In this document: in pieces, positions 7,049 to 16,185 of the stretch
Layout: every line of letters starts with the position of its first letter
How positions within the stretch are numbered: the first letter of the stretch is position 1
NCBI RefSeq assembly: GCF_022340605.1
Contig: NZ_JAJDNQ010000076.1
Location: forward strand, 1-64,000
Source: Thiohalocapsa sp.
Lineage (GTDB): Bacteria > Pseudomonadota > Gammaproteobacteria > Chromatiales > Chromatiaceae
Reading direction: 5' to 3'
Length of the DNA: 64,000 nt
Notes under the pieces: generated by a model
The model's database searches: none
The model's input: the letters and a program-made list of their open reading frames with translations, nothing else
Told to the model about the DNA's origin: nothing
Program-made: the position numbers and the translations under genes

Positions 7049-8584
7049 TCAGGCGGTCTTCGGCTGCGGCTGGAGCAGCAGGGCCAGCGGCATGGCCAGC
7101 AGGGCGAGCACGGCCAGGATCTCGGCGAGCTGGGTGATGGCGAGGATGTGGGATTGCCGCGCGAGCTCGTCGGCCACCACCGCCGCGGTGAGGTCGAGGT
7201 TGCCGGACAGCGGTGGGCCGTGCAGGAACTGCTCGAAGGCCGGGTTGCCGGGCGACACGTCGCCCACGTAGCGGGTCCAGTTGCCGAGATTGCCCCGGTA
7301 GATCATGGTACCGACGAAGGTAACGCCGAAGGAAAAGCCCAGTGTCTTGACGAAGTTGAACAGGCCGGCGCCCTCGTCGCGCTCGTCGGGGCGCAGGTTG
7401 CGGAACGCCTGCGCCGCCAGCAGCGGAAAGATCAGGAACAGCCCGAACATGATGATCGCGCTCGGCACGAAGACGTCAACCGGCCCCGCGTCGGGGTTCA
7501 ACCCGCTGTAGCGCAGCCAGCCGACGGCCATCAGCCCAGCGCCCACCAGCACCATGAGCCGGATGCCGAAGAAGCCGACGATGCGCCCGCCCACCAGACT
7601 GCCGACGACGCCGCAAGCGCCGGCGGCGCCCATCACCAGGCCAGCGGTGACGACCTCCCATTGGTAGTCGTCGATGAGCAGTTCCGGCGTCATGATCAGG
7701 CTGCCCAGGAAGATGCTGCCGAGCAGCGCCACCAGCAGCGAGCAGGCGAGAAAGTTCGTGTCGGCGAACAGCCGCAGGCGCATGATGTTGGCGTCGCCGA
7801 CGACGATGCCGCGAGCGATGAAGGCGAGCGCAAAGGTGAAGGCCAGGATCGCCAGCACCCAGATCTCGACGGCGCCGAACCAGTCCATGGTGTCCCCCTG
7901 GTCCAGCATGACCTGAAGGCTGATGACCCAGATGGCGAGCAGCACCAGCCCCACCAGATCGGTGCGTACCCGCTGCGATGGCACCGCACGGACGAAGCGC
8001 AGGATCAGCAGCACCGCCACCACGCCGATGGGCAGGTTGACCCAGAAGTTCCAGCGCCAGTCCAGGTCCTGCGCCAGATAGCCGCCGACGATGGGCCCGA
8101 GCGCCGGCCCGCCGAGCACGCCCACCGCCCAGATGGATAGCGCCTTGGGCCGCTCTTCCGCCGGGTAGGCGTCCACCAGAATGGACTGGGACAGGGGGAT
8201 GAGCGGCCCGCTGAACACACCCTGAATGAAACGGAAGATGACAATCTCAGTCAGGCTCTGCGACAGCCCACAGCCGATGGACGACGCGACGAAGCCCACC
8301 ACGACGATGATGGCGAGCCGCCGCCGACCGAGCAGCCGCGACAGGTGCCCGGTGAAGCCGATCACCAGCGCCTGACCACAGGTGAACATGGTCACCACCC
8401 AGGTGATCTGGTCCGGCCCCGCGCCGAGGTTGCCCGCCATGTACGGCAGCGCCACCGAGACGATGGTCATGTCCACCGCCGCCATCACCGACACCATCAG
8501 CGCGGTAAGCAGCAGCATGGTGCGCTGGGTGCCCGGCGGCAGGGGCGGCGGTGCGGCGACGGCGTTGGTGTCGGCGTTGCTCAT
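7049..8584 (-). CDS. DHA2-family MFS drug efflux permease (EmrB-like)
   Basis: A 511-residue inner-membrane protein with the length and hydrophobic pattern of the 14-helix DHA2 family. The motif-A-like GHLSRLLGRRRLAI follows helix 2, and motif C is recognisable in GVLGGPALGPIVGGY. EmrB-type pumps export hydrophobic drugs, fatty acids or siderophores by proton antiport and work with an EmrA-type adaptor, which is the gene immediately upstream (24-bp gap). No regulator is adjacent. It is a paralogue of the permease at 39.4 kb. The substrate cannot be told from sequence. Confidence 0.93.
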   Translation of the reverse strand: MSNADTNAVAAPPPLPPGTQRTMLLLTALMVSVMAAVDMTIVSVALPYMAGNLGAGPDQITWVVTMFTCGQALVIGFTGHLSRLLGRRRLAIIVVVGFVASSIGCGLSQSLTEIVIFRFIQGVFSGPLIPLSQSILVDAYPAEERPKALSIWAVGVLGGPALGPIVGGYLAQDLDWRWNFWVNLPIGVVAVLLILRFVRAVPSQRVRTDLVGLVLLAIWVISLQVMLDQGDTMDWFGAVEIWVLAILAFTFALAFIARGIVVGDANIMRLRLFADTNFLACSLLVALLGSIFLGSLIMTPELLIDDYQWEVVTAGLVMGAAGACGVVGSLVGGRIVGFFGIRLMVLVGAGLMAVGWLRYSGLNPDAGPVDVFVPSAIIMFGLFLIFPLLAAQAFRNLRPDERDEGAGLFNFVKTLGFSFGVTFVGTMIYRGNLGNWTRYVGDVSPGNPAFEQFLHGPPLSGNLDLTAAVVADELARQSHILAITQLAEILAVLALLAMPLALLLQPQPKTA

Positions 8585-8608
8585 GGGTCGGGGCTCGCCG
8601 CAGTGGGG

Positions 8609-9775
8609 CTACCGACTCGCCGAAGTGGCGGCTTCGGCCTCGTCCGCGCCCTGCCCCTGTCCGCCGGCAACCGCCTCGGCTATCGCCGGTTGGGCATCGG
8701 CGCGTTGCCGCTGCGCTTGTGACCGCGCGGACGGTTCGTCAGCCGCCAGCACCGTCACCCTGGCGCTGGCGCCGAGCCGGTAGGGTGCCTCAGGTACCAT
8801 GGGCTCCAGGCGAATGCGCACCGGGATGCGCTGCGTGACCTTGACCCAGTTGCCGGTGGTGTTCTGCGGCGGCAGCAGCGAGAAGGACGCGGCGCTGGCC
8901 GCGCCGATGCTCTCGACCCGGCCGCGGAAGTGCCGGTCGGGGTAGCTGTCGATGCGGACGTCCGCGGGCAGGCCGGCCTGAATGGCCTCGAGCTTGGTCT
9001 CCTTGTAGTTGGCCTGCACCCACCAGGTGCCTTCCTCCACCAGCACGAAGAGCTCATCGGCCGTCTTCACGACATCACCCGGGCGCAGCGTGACGCGCGA
9101 GACCCAGCCGGCGGCGGGGGCCTCCACGCGGGTCCAGTCCAGGTTGAGCCGCGCCAGCGCCACCGCCGCGGCCGCCTCTTCCACGCGCGCCTGCTGCACC
9201 GCCGCCGGCCCCAGCCGCTGGCGGGCCACCTCCTGCTGCGCCTTGGCATCAGCCAGCGCAGCGTCGGTGGCGCGGAAGACGTCGCGAGCCTGGATGCCCT
9301 TGAGCTCCGGCTCGTCGCCGCGCTTGACAAGCTCCGCGATGCGATCCGATTCTGCCTTGGCCTCGTCCCTGTCCGACTGCGCCTTACGCACCTTGGCCTC
9401 GGCAGCCTGTACCTGCGACTGCTGCATGATGATGTCCTGGCGTACCAGGCGCTCGGCGCTGACCGCACGGTCCAGCGTGGCCTGGAACGGCCGGGGATCC
9501 ATGCGAAACAGCAGGTCGCCCGCCGCCACGTGCTGATGGTCCACCACGTGCACTTCGGTCACCTGCCCGTTGATCCGTGGCGAGATCCACAGGTGGTTGG
9601 CCATCAGGTAGGCATCCTCTGCCGAGGGCCGCTGGCGCTCGTAGTTCCAGTAGACGTAGGCGCCAAACGCGAGCAAGCCACCGACCACGAGCGCCAGCGC
9701 GATGGCGAGGCCTTGTTTGGATATGTTGTGCGCGGATGATCCCGCGCCGGTTGGCGCTGCCGGTTGCTCGGGCAT
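8609..9775 (-). CDS. HlyD/EmrA-family membrane fusion protein
   Basis: A 388-residue periplasmic adaptor anchored by one N-terminal helix (about residues 25-45). A lipoyl-like half (NGQVTEVHVVDHQHVAAGDLLF, shown here only as its start NGQVTEVHVV) is followed by a coiled-coil hairpin (about 100-200), a second lipoyl half and a beta-barrel (VEAPAAGWVSRV, GDVVKTADELFVLVEEG). It links the EmrB-like permease to the outer membrane channel. The C-terminal tail is rich in Ala, Gln and Glu and longer than usual. It is the first gene of the pair, starting at ATG 9775. Confidence 0.92.
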   Translation of the reverse strand: MPEQPAAPTGAGSSAHNISKQGLAIALALVVGGLLAFGAYVYWNYERQRPSAEDAYLMANHLWISPRINGQVTEVHVVDHQHVAAGDLLFRMDPRPFQATLDRAVSAERLVRQDIIMQQSQVQAAEAKVRKAQSDRDEAKAESDRIAELVKRGDEPELKGIQARDVFRATDAALADAKAQQEVARQRLGPAAVQQARVEEAAAAVALARLNLDWTRVEAPAAGWVSRVTLRPGDVVKTADELFVLVEEGTWWVQANYKETKLEAIQAGLPADVRIDSYPDRHFRGRVESIGAASAASFSLLPPQNTTGNWVKVTQRIPVRIRLEPMVPEAPYRLGASARVTVLAADEPSARSQAQRQRADAQPAIAEAVAGGQGQGADEAEAATSASR

Positions 9776-9914
9776 GGGAAAACCTCTGGAGTAAAAGCCG
9801 GCATCCCGCGGGTGGGCTGCCGGCGACTACTATGCCCGCGGCACGCGCAAGCCTCCAAGTGCGAATGGAGCGAGCGGGACGGCCTGCTGTGGGGTGGGCA
9901 AAGCGACAGGGGCT

Positions 9915-10019
9915 GTGAAAGTATTCGGTGTAGTCGGGTTAGCGCAGCGTAACCCGACGCTGGGCGTCGGTAGGCCGTTGATGGTCGGGTGACGCTATCG
10001 CTAACCCGACCTGCGATCC
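9915..10019. repeat. Palindromic repeat, family A copy 2
   Basis: The element begins GTGAAAGTATTCGGTGTAG, then carries the inverted arms GTCGGGTTAGCGCAGCG and CGCTATCGCTAACCCGACC around a spacer with GTAGGCCGTTGATGGTC. It fills most of the 328-bp gap between the EmrA-like gene and the D,D-peptidase gene. The rest of the gap holds no gene that I can see. Confidence 0.85.
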
Positions 10020-10103
10020 GCTCGTTTTCGGAGTTGGGAGCAATACTTTCGCGGTCTCTCCGACGCGGGAGCGAGCGGGAATGGCCGTGCGGCGCCAGGC
10101 TGG

Positions 10104-10976
10104 TCAGCCCCCCGTGCTCGCGAGGCTCGCGGTGCGGGTGTCGCCATGAGTATTGAGCCAATCCCGCAGCCGGTTGGAGTCCGCCACCGGCGTCAGCTTG
10201 CCCTGGGCGTTGAGCAGCACGATGTAGAGCCGCCTCCCAGCCACCACCGCCTGCATCACCAGGCAGCGCCCAGCCTCGTGGATGTAGCCGGTCTTGCTCA
10301 GCTCCACCTGCCAGCGGCTGTCGCGGGTCAGCGGATTGGTGTTGCGATATTCCAGCGGCCCTCGCTTGGTGTTCGGGTACGGGTGTGCGGTGAACTCGCC
10401 GGTGGAAGTGACCTCGCGGATGAACGGATACTGCGCGGCGGCGTTGATCATGCGCACCAGGTCTTCCGCCGTCGACACGCTGTTGGCGTTCAGGCCCGAA
10501 GCATCCGCAAAATGACTGTCGCGCATGCCGAGCGCGGCGGCCTTGGCGTTCATGGCCTTGATGAAGGCGGGCGTCCCGCCGGCGAAGGTGGTGCGCCCGA
10601 GCGCGTGGGCGGCACGGTTGTCCGACGACATGAGGGCAACGCGCAACATGTCGCGCCGAGACATCGTTGCCTCGTCGATATAGAGCCGCGAGCGGCTCCA
10701 GCGCATGCGGTCGCGGTCCTGCTCGGTGATGGTGATGGGGTCATCCAGCGGCACGTCGGCATCCAGTACCACCATCGCCATCATCAGCTTGGTCACGGAG
10801 GCGATGGGCCGGACCTCGGTGGTGTTGCGGCTGACGAGGCGGTTGCCGTTATGGTCGATGACGAGCGCGACCTCCGAGCGGATGTCCGGGCCCGCCACCG
10901 CCACACCGGCCGCGGCAAGCAGTGCACAGGCTGCGGCGACCGCGAGCATGCGACGGGGCAAGGCGTGCGAAATCAT
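10104..10976 (-). CDS. Penicillin-binding D,D-endopeptidase/carboxypeptidase, PBP7-like
   Basis: A 290-residue serine peptidase of family S11 that trims or cleaves peptidoglycan peptide bonds in the periplasm. All three catalytic motifs are present: SVTK (nucleophile Ser and Lys), SDN and KTG. The N-terminus is a signal peptide (MLAVAAACALLAAAGVAVAG). Length and motif spacing fit the PBP7/PbpG branch, which lacks the long C-terminal extension of PBP5/6. I chose ATG 10976, preceded by GGGAAG; an upstream in-frame TTG at 11015 is less likely. It is divergent from the DMT transporter. Confidence 0.93.
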   Translation of the reverse strand: MISHALPRRMLAVAAACALLAAAGVAVAGPDIRSEVALVIDHNGNRLVSRNTTEVRPIASVTKLMMAMVVLDADVPLDDPITITEQDRDRMRWSRSRLYIDEATMSRRDMLRVALMSSDNRAAHALGRTTFAGGTPAFIKAMNAKAAALGMRDSHFADASGLNANSVSTAEDLVRMINAAAQYPFIREVTSTGEFTAHPYPNTKRGPLEYRNTNPLTRDSRWQVELSKTGYIHEAGRCLVMQAVVAGRRLYIVLLNAQGKLTPVADSNRLRDWLNTHGDTRTASLASTGG

Positions 10977-11027
10977 CTCAAGTCTTCCCGCTAGCGGACT
11001 GTTTGTACGGGGCAAAGTGTTCTAATT

Positions 11028-12041
11028 ATGGCACATGATCGAGACTTCATGGCACGGATTCACCACGCCGTTGCAGATTCGCCGCCGAAGTCGTTTCCGT
11101 CTTCGCAAGCCACCACGATCAATGTGTTGAACCCCCTCCCCGTCTGGCTCCTGGCCGCCCTGCCACCGCTGTTCTGGGCCGGCAACTTCGTCCTCGCCCG
11201 GGCGCTGCACACGCACCTGCCACCCATTGCGCTCTCGTTCTGGCGCTGGACGTTGGCGCTGGCCATCCTGCTGCCCATCGCGTGGCCCGCCCTGTTGCGC
11301 GAGCGGCGCACGCTGGGCCAGTTTCTGCGTCGGCACTGGCGCCGGCTGGTGCCGCTGGCCGTGCTCGGCATCACTGGCTACAACACCCTGCTCTACATCG
11401 GCTTGCAGGACACTACCGCCACCAACGCGGTGTTGCTGTCCGCGGCGACGCCGGTAATGATCGTCGCCCTGTCTTTCCTCTTGCTCGGCGAGCGCCTGCG
11501 CATCGCGGCACTCATCGGATTGGCGCTGTCGCTGGCCGGGGTGCTGGTGATCATGGCCAAGGGCGACCCGGCGGCCATGCTGCGGCTGAAGCCGGCCGCC
11601 GGCGACGGCTGGGTGCTCGCGGCGGCACTGGACTGGGCGTTGTACTCGGTGCTGTTGCGTCGGCGCCCGGCGGGCCTGGACCCGCTCGCCTTCCTCACCC
11701 TGCTGGTCGCCATGGGCCTGGTGCCGCTGGCCGGGCTCTACGCCTGGGAGCTGTCCACCGGCGCCCGCTTCGCGCCCGACGCGGCCAATCTCGCGGCCAT
11801 CGGCTACGTGGCGCTGCTCCCGTCGGTGCTTGCCTACATCATCTGGAACCGCGCCGTCGCCGAGCTCGGCGCCAACCGCACCGGTCAGTACATCCACCTG
11901 CTGCCCGTGTTCGGCACGCTGCTCGGCGTGTTGCTGCTGGGCGAGCGGCTCGAATGGTTCCATGCGCTGGGGGCGGTATTGATCGCGGCCGGAATCCTGC
12001 TTAGCGCATCGCGCTTTCGACCGCAACGCCCAATGCATTAG
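11028..12041 (+). CDS. DMT-superfamily transporter, EamA type
   Basis: An inner-membrane protein of up to 337 residues with about ten helices arranged as two EamA repeats. The first runs from PVWLLAALPPLFWAGNFV and the second from about residue 190 (GWVLAAALDWALYSVLL). Members export amino acids or other small metabolites, or are of unknown substrate. The first 35 residues are soluble and not typical of the family, so the true start may be an internal codon near the first helix. The gene is followed closely by the potF start region. Confidence 0.9.
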   Translation: MAHDRDFMARIHHAVADSPPKSFPSSQATTINVLNPLPVWLLAALPPLFWAGNFVLARALHTHLPPIALSFWRWTLALAILLPIAWPALLRERRTLGQFLRRHWRRLVPLAVLGITGYNTLLYIGLQDTTATNAVLLSAATPVMIVALSFLLLGERLRIAALIGLALSLAGVLVIMAKGDPAAMLRLKPAAGDGWVLAAALDWALYSVLLRRRPAGLDPLAFLTLLVAMGLVPLAGLYAWELSTGARFAPDAANLAAIGYVALLPSVLAYIIWNRAVAELGANRTGQYIHLLPVFGTLLGVLLLGERLEWFHALGAVLIAAGILLSASRFRPQRPMH

Positions 12042-12102
12042 CATTCGTGCTGCCGGCGTGCGCCGCCTGTCCCCGTCGTTCCGCCCGAAACGGAGAAACG
12101 CG

Positions 12103-13215
12103 TTGTATATCCAGTCCCGACTCCGTCCCCTGCTCCGAACCGTCCTCGCATTCCTGCTGCTCGGTGCCGCCGCGGTCGCCGCCGACGAGCAGACAGTGCA
12201 CATCTATAACTGGAACGACTACTTCGCCGAGGACACACTGCCGGGTTTCCAGAAGGCCACCGGCATCCGCCCGGTGCTGGACCTGTACGATGCCAACGAG
12301 GTGCTGGAGGCGAAGCTCCTGGCCGGCAGCAGCGGCTACGACGTGGTGTTCCCCACCGCGCGGCCGTTCGCCGCACGGCAGATCGCGGCCGGTCTGTACC
12401 TGCCCTTGGACAAGAGCAAGCTGCCGGGGCTGGACAAGCTCGACCCGGCCATCATGCAGAGCCTGGCCAAGATCGATCCGGACAATGCACACGTGGTGCC
12501 CTACATGTGGGGCACCTCCGGGCTCGGCGTGAACGTGGCGAAGGTACGTGCCGCGCTCGGCGACGACGCGCCGCTCGACACCTGGGCGCTGATCTTCGAC
12601 CCGGCGCAGTCGGCGAAGCTGGCCGGCTGCGGCATCAGTCTGCTGGATGACCCCACCGAGGTCTTCTCGGCGGCGCTCGCCTACCTGGGCAAGGACCCGA
12701 ACAGCCTGGACAAGGCCGACCTCGACGCGGCGGCCGAGCTGTTGAAGAAGGTCTATCCGAACATCCGCTACTTCCACTCGTCGCAGTACCAGAGTGACCT
12801 CGCCAATGGTGATCTGTGCGTGGCGATGGGCTACTCGGGCGACGTGCTGCAGGCGCAGAACCGTGCGGAGGAAGCCGGGAACGGCGTGGACATCGCCTAC
12901 CTGATCCCGCGCGAGGGCGCGGCGCTGTGGACCGACGTGATGGCGATCCCGAAGGATGCGCCCAACCCCGACGCCGCGCATGCCTTCATCGCTTACCTGT
13001 TGCAGCCGCGGGTGATTACCGATGCGTCCAACTACGTCTACTACGCCAACCCGAACCTGGCGGCAACGCCGCTGCTGGATAAGGCGCTGCGCGAGGACCC
13101 GGGCATCTACCCGCCGCCGGCCGTGAAGGCGCGGCTGTTCGCGCCGAGCGAGCGCAGCGACCGCCAAATTCGCGACCTGAACCGGCGCTTCACGCGCCTC
13201 AAGGCCCAACGCTGA
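12103..13215 (+). CDS. potF: Polyamine ABC transporter substrate-binding protein, PotF-like
   Basis: A periplasmic binding protein of about 370 residues. It has a signal peptide (LLRTVLAFLLLGAAAVAA), the motif VHIYNWNDYFAEDTLPGFQK of the PotD/PotF family near the mature N-terminus, and the later family motifs GTSGLGVNV and AMGYSGDV. It should capture putrescine or spermidine for PotGHI. I favour the TTG start at 12103, which has GGAGA 6-7 bases upstream, over GTG 12058, which would add a basic 15-residue extension. The ATPase and permease genes follow, but only after a 481-bp repeat-bearing gap. Confidence 0.92.
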   Translation: MYIQSRLRPLLRTVLAFLLLGAAAVAADEQTVHIYNWNDYFAEDTLPGFQKATGIRPVLDLYDANEVLEAKLLAGSSGYDVVFPTARPFAARQIAAGLYLPLDKSKLPGLDKLDPAIMQSLAKIDPDNAHVVPYMWGTSGLGVNVAKVRAALGDDAPLDTWALIFDPAQSAKLAGCGISLLDDPTEVFSAALAYLGKDPNSLDKADLDAAAELLKKVYPNIRYFHSSQYQSDLANGDLCVAMGYSGDVLQAQNRAEEAGNGVDIAYLIPREGAALWTDVMAIPKDAPNPDAAHAFIAYLLQPRVITDASNYVYYANPNLAATPLLDKALREDPGIYPPPAVKARLFAPSERSDRQIRDLNRRFTRLKAQR

Positions 13216-13696
13216 GTCCAGCGCTAGAGCCGGGGCCGAACGGATTTGAAGCGGAGCGGTCGCGGCTTTGCGTCACGCGGCGCTCGCCGCAGCCTTTGTG
13301 GGAGGGGCTCTTGTGGGAGCAGCGCCTGTGGGAGCGGCACTCTTGGTGCCGCGACCGGCGGCAACGCTGCGCAACACGCCCCGAGTAACTGCCAAAGCGG
13401 CAGGCAACCGCGCGACCGCAGTCGCGCCACAAAGAGCAGTGGCGCTCCCACAGTGCCGGTGCGCCCGGAGCAGCCTTTCTGGCAGGTCGGGCCGACGCGG
13501 GAGGCCCCACGATCAGGTCGGACAATCAGGCATGGCCATCAAGCAGTTATGGCAACCGCCGCGTCGGGCTTCGTTGTTCGGCCCGGCCTAGGCGGGGGCG
13601 CTTCACGAGCTTTTCGACCAACGCTGAGAGCAGCGCTGAGCCGCCACGGCCCCAGCCTACCCGCCCACCCTGCCAGCACAGTCTATAGGCACCGCA
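13216..13696. repeat. Repeat-bearing gap between potF and potG
   Basis: Between about 13296 and 13460 the element GTGGGAG occurs several times (gtgggagggg, gtgggagcag, gtgggagcgg), and inverted copies (gctcccac) appear near 13444. This gives an imperfect inverted repeat of the GTGGGAGCGGC type that recurs near 59.97 kb. No gene is supported. The spacer may separate potF expression from that of potGHI. Confidence 0.6.
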
Positions 13697-14848
13697 ATGG
13701 CCGTCCCCGATCAACGCCGCTCACTGGAGCCCTGGCAGGACCCGGACGCCGCACCCTACGTGCGCATCGATCGGGTCACGAAGAAGTTCGGCGATGTCTA
13801 CGCCGTCGACGATGTCAGCCTGAACATCTACCAGGGCGAGTTCTTCTCGCTGCTCGGCAGCTCCGGCTGCGGCAAGTCGACGCTGCTGCGGCTGTTGGCC
13901 GGCTTCGAGCAGCCCACCGCCGGGCGCATCTACATCGACCGCGCCGACGTGACGGACATCCCGCCCTACGCGCGGCCGGTGAACATGATGTTCCAGTCCT
14001 ACGCCCTGTTCCCGCACATGACGGTGGAGCAGAACGTGGCGTTCGGTCTGAAGCAGGACCGCTTGCCGCGGGCCGAGCGTCACGAGCGGGTCGGCGAGAT
14101 GCTGGCGCTGCTCAAAATCGGCGAGCTGCGCCGGCGCAGGCCCGACCAGCTCTCCGGCGGCCAGCGCCAGCGCGTGGCGCTGGCGCGCAGCCTGGCCCGG
14201 CACCCGAAGCTGCTGCTGCTCGACGAGCCGCTGGGCGCGCTCGACAAGCGCCTGCGCGAGAACACCCAATTCGAGCTGGTGAACCTGCAGGAGCGGCTCG
14301 GCACCACCTTCGTCACCGTCACCCACGACCAGGAAGAGGCGATGACCATGTCCACGCGCATCGGCGTGATGGACGCGGGCCGCATCATGCAGGTGGACAC
14401 ACCCACCGCCATCTACGAGTACCCGAACAGCCGCTTCGTCGCGGACTTCATCGGCTCGGTGAACCTGTTCGAGGGCAAGGTCGCCGCCATCGACGGCGAC
14501 CAGGTGCTGGTGCAGAGCCGGCTCGGCCGCGGCATGCGCATGCGCTGCCCGCACCCGCTGGCGCTCGGCACGCCGGTGACGGTGGCGGTGCGCCCGGAGA
14601 AGATGCGGACCTGCGACGACTACCGCGACGACGGCATCAACCAGATCAAGGGCGTGGTGGAGGACATCGCTTATCTCGGCGACGTCTCCATCTACCGGGT
14701 GCGCGTCGGCGAGCGCGGCGACACCGCCTCGGGCATCGTCGAGATGACCCTGACCAACACCCAGCCGCGCACCGAGCAGGCGCTCACCTGGGAACAGGAG
14801 GTGGCGATGGAGTGGGCGCCCACCAGCGGCGTGGTGCTGACGGATTAG
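13697..14848 (+). CDS. potG: Polyamine ABC transporter ATP-binding protein, PotG/PotA-like
   Basis: A 383-residue cytoplasmic ATPase that powers polyamine import with PotH and PotI. Walker A GSSGCGKST, the signature LSGGQRQRVALARSL, Walker B LLLLDEPLGALD and the switch His (VTHDQEEA) are all intact. The C-terminal 130 residues form a TOBE-like regulatory domain (VAVRPEKMR). The start is ATG 13697. The length is normal. Repeat-filled gaps separate it from both neighbours. Confidence 0.95.
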   Translation: MAVPDQRRSLEPWQDPDAAPYVRIDRVTKKFGDVYAVDDVSLNIYQGEFFSLLGSSGCGKSTLLRLLAGFEQPTAGRIYIDRADVTDIPPYARPVNMMFQSYALFPHMTVEQNVAFGLKQDRLPRAERHERVGEMLALLKIGELRRRRPDQLSGGQRQRVALARSLARHPKLLLLDEPLGALDKRLRENTQFELVNLQERLGTTFVTVTHDQEEAMTMSTRIGVMDAGRIMQVDTPTAIYEYPNSRFVADFIGSVNLFEGKVAAIDGDQVLVQSRLGRGMRMRCPHPLALGTPVTVAVRPEKMRTCDDYRDDGINQIKGVVEDIAYLGDVSIYRVRVGERGDTASGIVEMTLTNTQPRTEQALTWEQEVAMEWAPTSGVVLTD

Positions 14849-15255
14849 GGCGCAAACGCCGACATGTGGCGGACAGATAGGATCGGGATCGAAGGCGAAA
14901 TCGGCCGGCGGGACGCCGGCCATCCCAGTGGCCGGCGAGACGCCGGCGCTCCCGGTGGGCGGCATCACCGGGAAGGCGGCGGTAACCCGACAGCGCCGGC
15001 GGCACTGGGAGCGCCGGCATCTTGCCGGCACACTGGGTCCGTCGGCGTCTCGCCGACGGCACGGCAGGAACCTCTGCACAGCAAGCTGTCGTAGTATCGG
15101 TACTGCCGATCCCCCCGCCTCGCCCCGTGGGCCAACGAGATGCGCGACCGATACCAGAACGTGGGCAACCCTTGCTCCAAGCGCCACCAGCAGGCACCCC
15201 GGACACTGCGCCAAGCGGCAGCTTGTCGGCCGCGCCACCTCCCGCGGTGGCCGGC
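14849..15255. repeat. Repeat-bearing gap between potG and potH
   Basis: From 14909 to about 15064 there is a tandem and inverted array of a short CCGGC-rich palindromic unit: GGACGCCGGCCATCCCAG, GAGACGCCGGCGCTCCC, GGGAGCGCCGGCATCTTGCC and GGCGTCTCGCCGACGGCA. It resembles the GGGAGCGCCGGC repeats near 42.6 and 45.7 kb. No coding sequence is supported in this gap. Confidence 0.65.
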
Positions 15256-16185
15256 ATGAAAGCGCCCCACCCACGCCGCCGGCTCAGCCCGCTCCTCAAC
15301 ATCGGCGCGCCCTACCTCTGGCTGTGCCTGTTCTTCCTGCTGCCGTTCCTGATCGTGCTGCGCATCAGCATTGCGGAGCCCGCGCTGGCGCAGCCGCCCT
15401 ACACGGCGCTGTGGGAGTGGATCGACGACGGCGTGCTGTCGATTCAGCTCAACTTCCAGAACTTCATGCTGGTGGTGGAGGACGAGCTGTACCTGGCCGC
15501 GTTCCTGAACTCGCTGTGGGTGGCCCTGGTGTGCACGGTGCTGTGCCTGCTGCTCGGCTACCCGATGGCCTACGCCATCGCCACCGCGCGCGAGCGCTGG
15601 CGGGTGCTGCTCTTGCTGCTGATCGTGCTGCCGTTCTGGACCTCGTTCCTGATCCGCGTCTATGCCTGGATGGGCATCCTGAAGCAGAACGGGCTGCTCA
15701 ATCACTTTCTCATCTGGCTCGGCGTCATCGACCAGCCGCTCACCATCCTGCACACCCAGCTCGCGGTGTACATCGGCGTCGTGTATTCGTACCTGCCGTT
15801 CATGATCCTGCCGCTGTACGCGAATCTGACACGGCTCGACTTCAGCCTGCTGGAAGCGGCCGCGGACCTAGGCTGCCGGCCCTGGCGTGCTTTTCTCAAG
15901 ATTACCCTGCCGCTGTCGCTGCCGGGCATCGTCGCCGGCAGCATGCTGGTGTTCATCCCGGTGGTGGGCGAGTTCGTGATCCCGGACCTGCTCGGCGGTC
16001 CGCGCAGCCTGATGGTGGGCAAGATGCTCTGGACCGAGTTCTTCTCCAACAAGGACTGGCCGCTGGCCTCGGCGCTCGCCATCGTGCTGCTGGCGCTGCT
16101 GGTGGTGCCGTTCGTGCTGATGCAGCGCCTGGAAGCAACCGAGGCGCAGCGGCTCGACGACGCCGCCGACGGGCGCGGGCAATGA
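15256..16185 (+). CDS. potH: Polyamine ABC transporter permease, PotH-like
   Basis: A 309-residue inner-membrane permease with six helices. The cytoplasmic EAA motif reads EAAADLGCRPWRAFLKITLP at about residues 200-220. It pairs with PotI to form the polyamine channel driven by PotG. The first helix (LWLCLFFLLPFLIVL) and the periplasmic loop up to the second helix fit PotH/PotB. ATG 15256 is the first start that gives a normal length; the open frame upstream is repeat DNA. Its stop overlaps potI (ATGA). Confidence 0.94.
   Translation: MKAPHPRRRLSPLLNIGAPYLWLCLFFLLPFLIVLRISIAEPALAQPPYTALWEWIDDGVLSIQLNFQNFMLVVEDELYLAAFLNSLWVALVCTVLCLLLGYPMAYAIATARERWRVLLLLLIVLPFWTSFLIRVYAWMGILKQNGLLNHFLIWLGVIDQPLTILHTQLAVYIGVVYSYLPFMILPLYANLTRLDFSLLEAAADLGCRPWRAFLKITLPLSLPGIVAGSMLVFIPVVGEFVIPDLLGGPRSLMVGKMLWTEFFSNKDWPLASALAIVLLALLVVPFVLMQRLEATEAQRLDDAADGRGQ

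Noticed and set aside
13246..14880. 544-codon frame overlapping potG
   Set aside because: It runs in another frame through the ATPase gene and through repeats, with an Arg/Ala-rich composition; potG has all ABC motifs.
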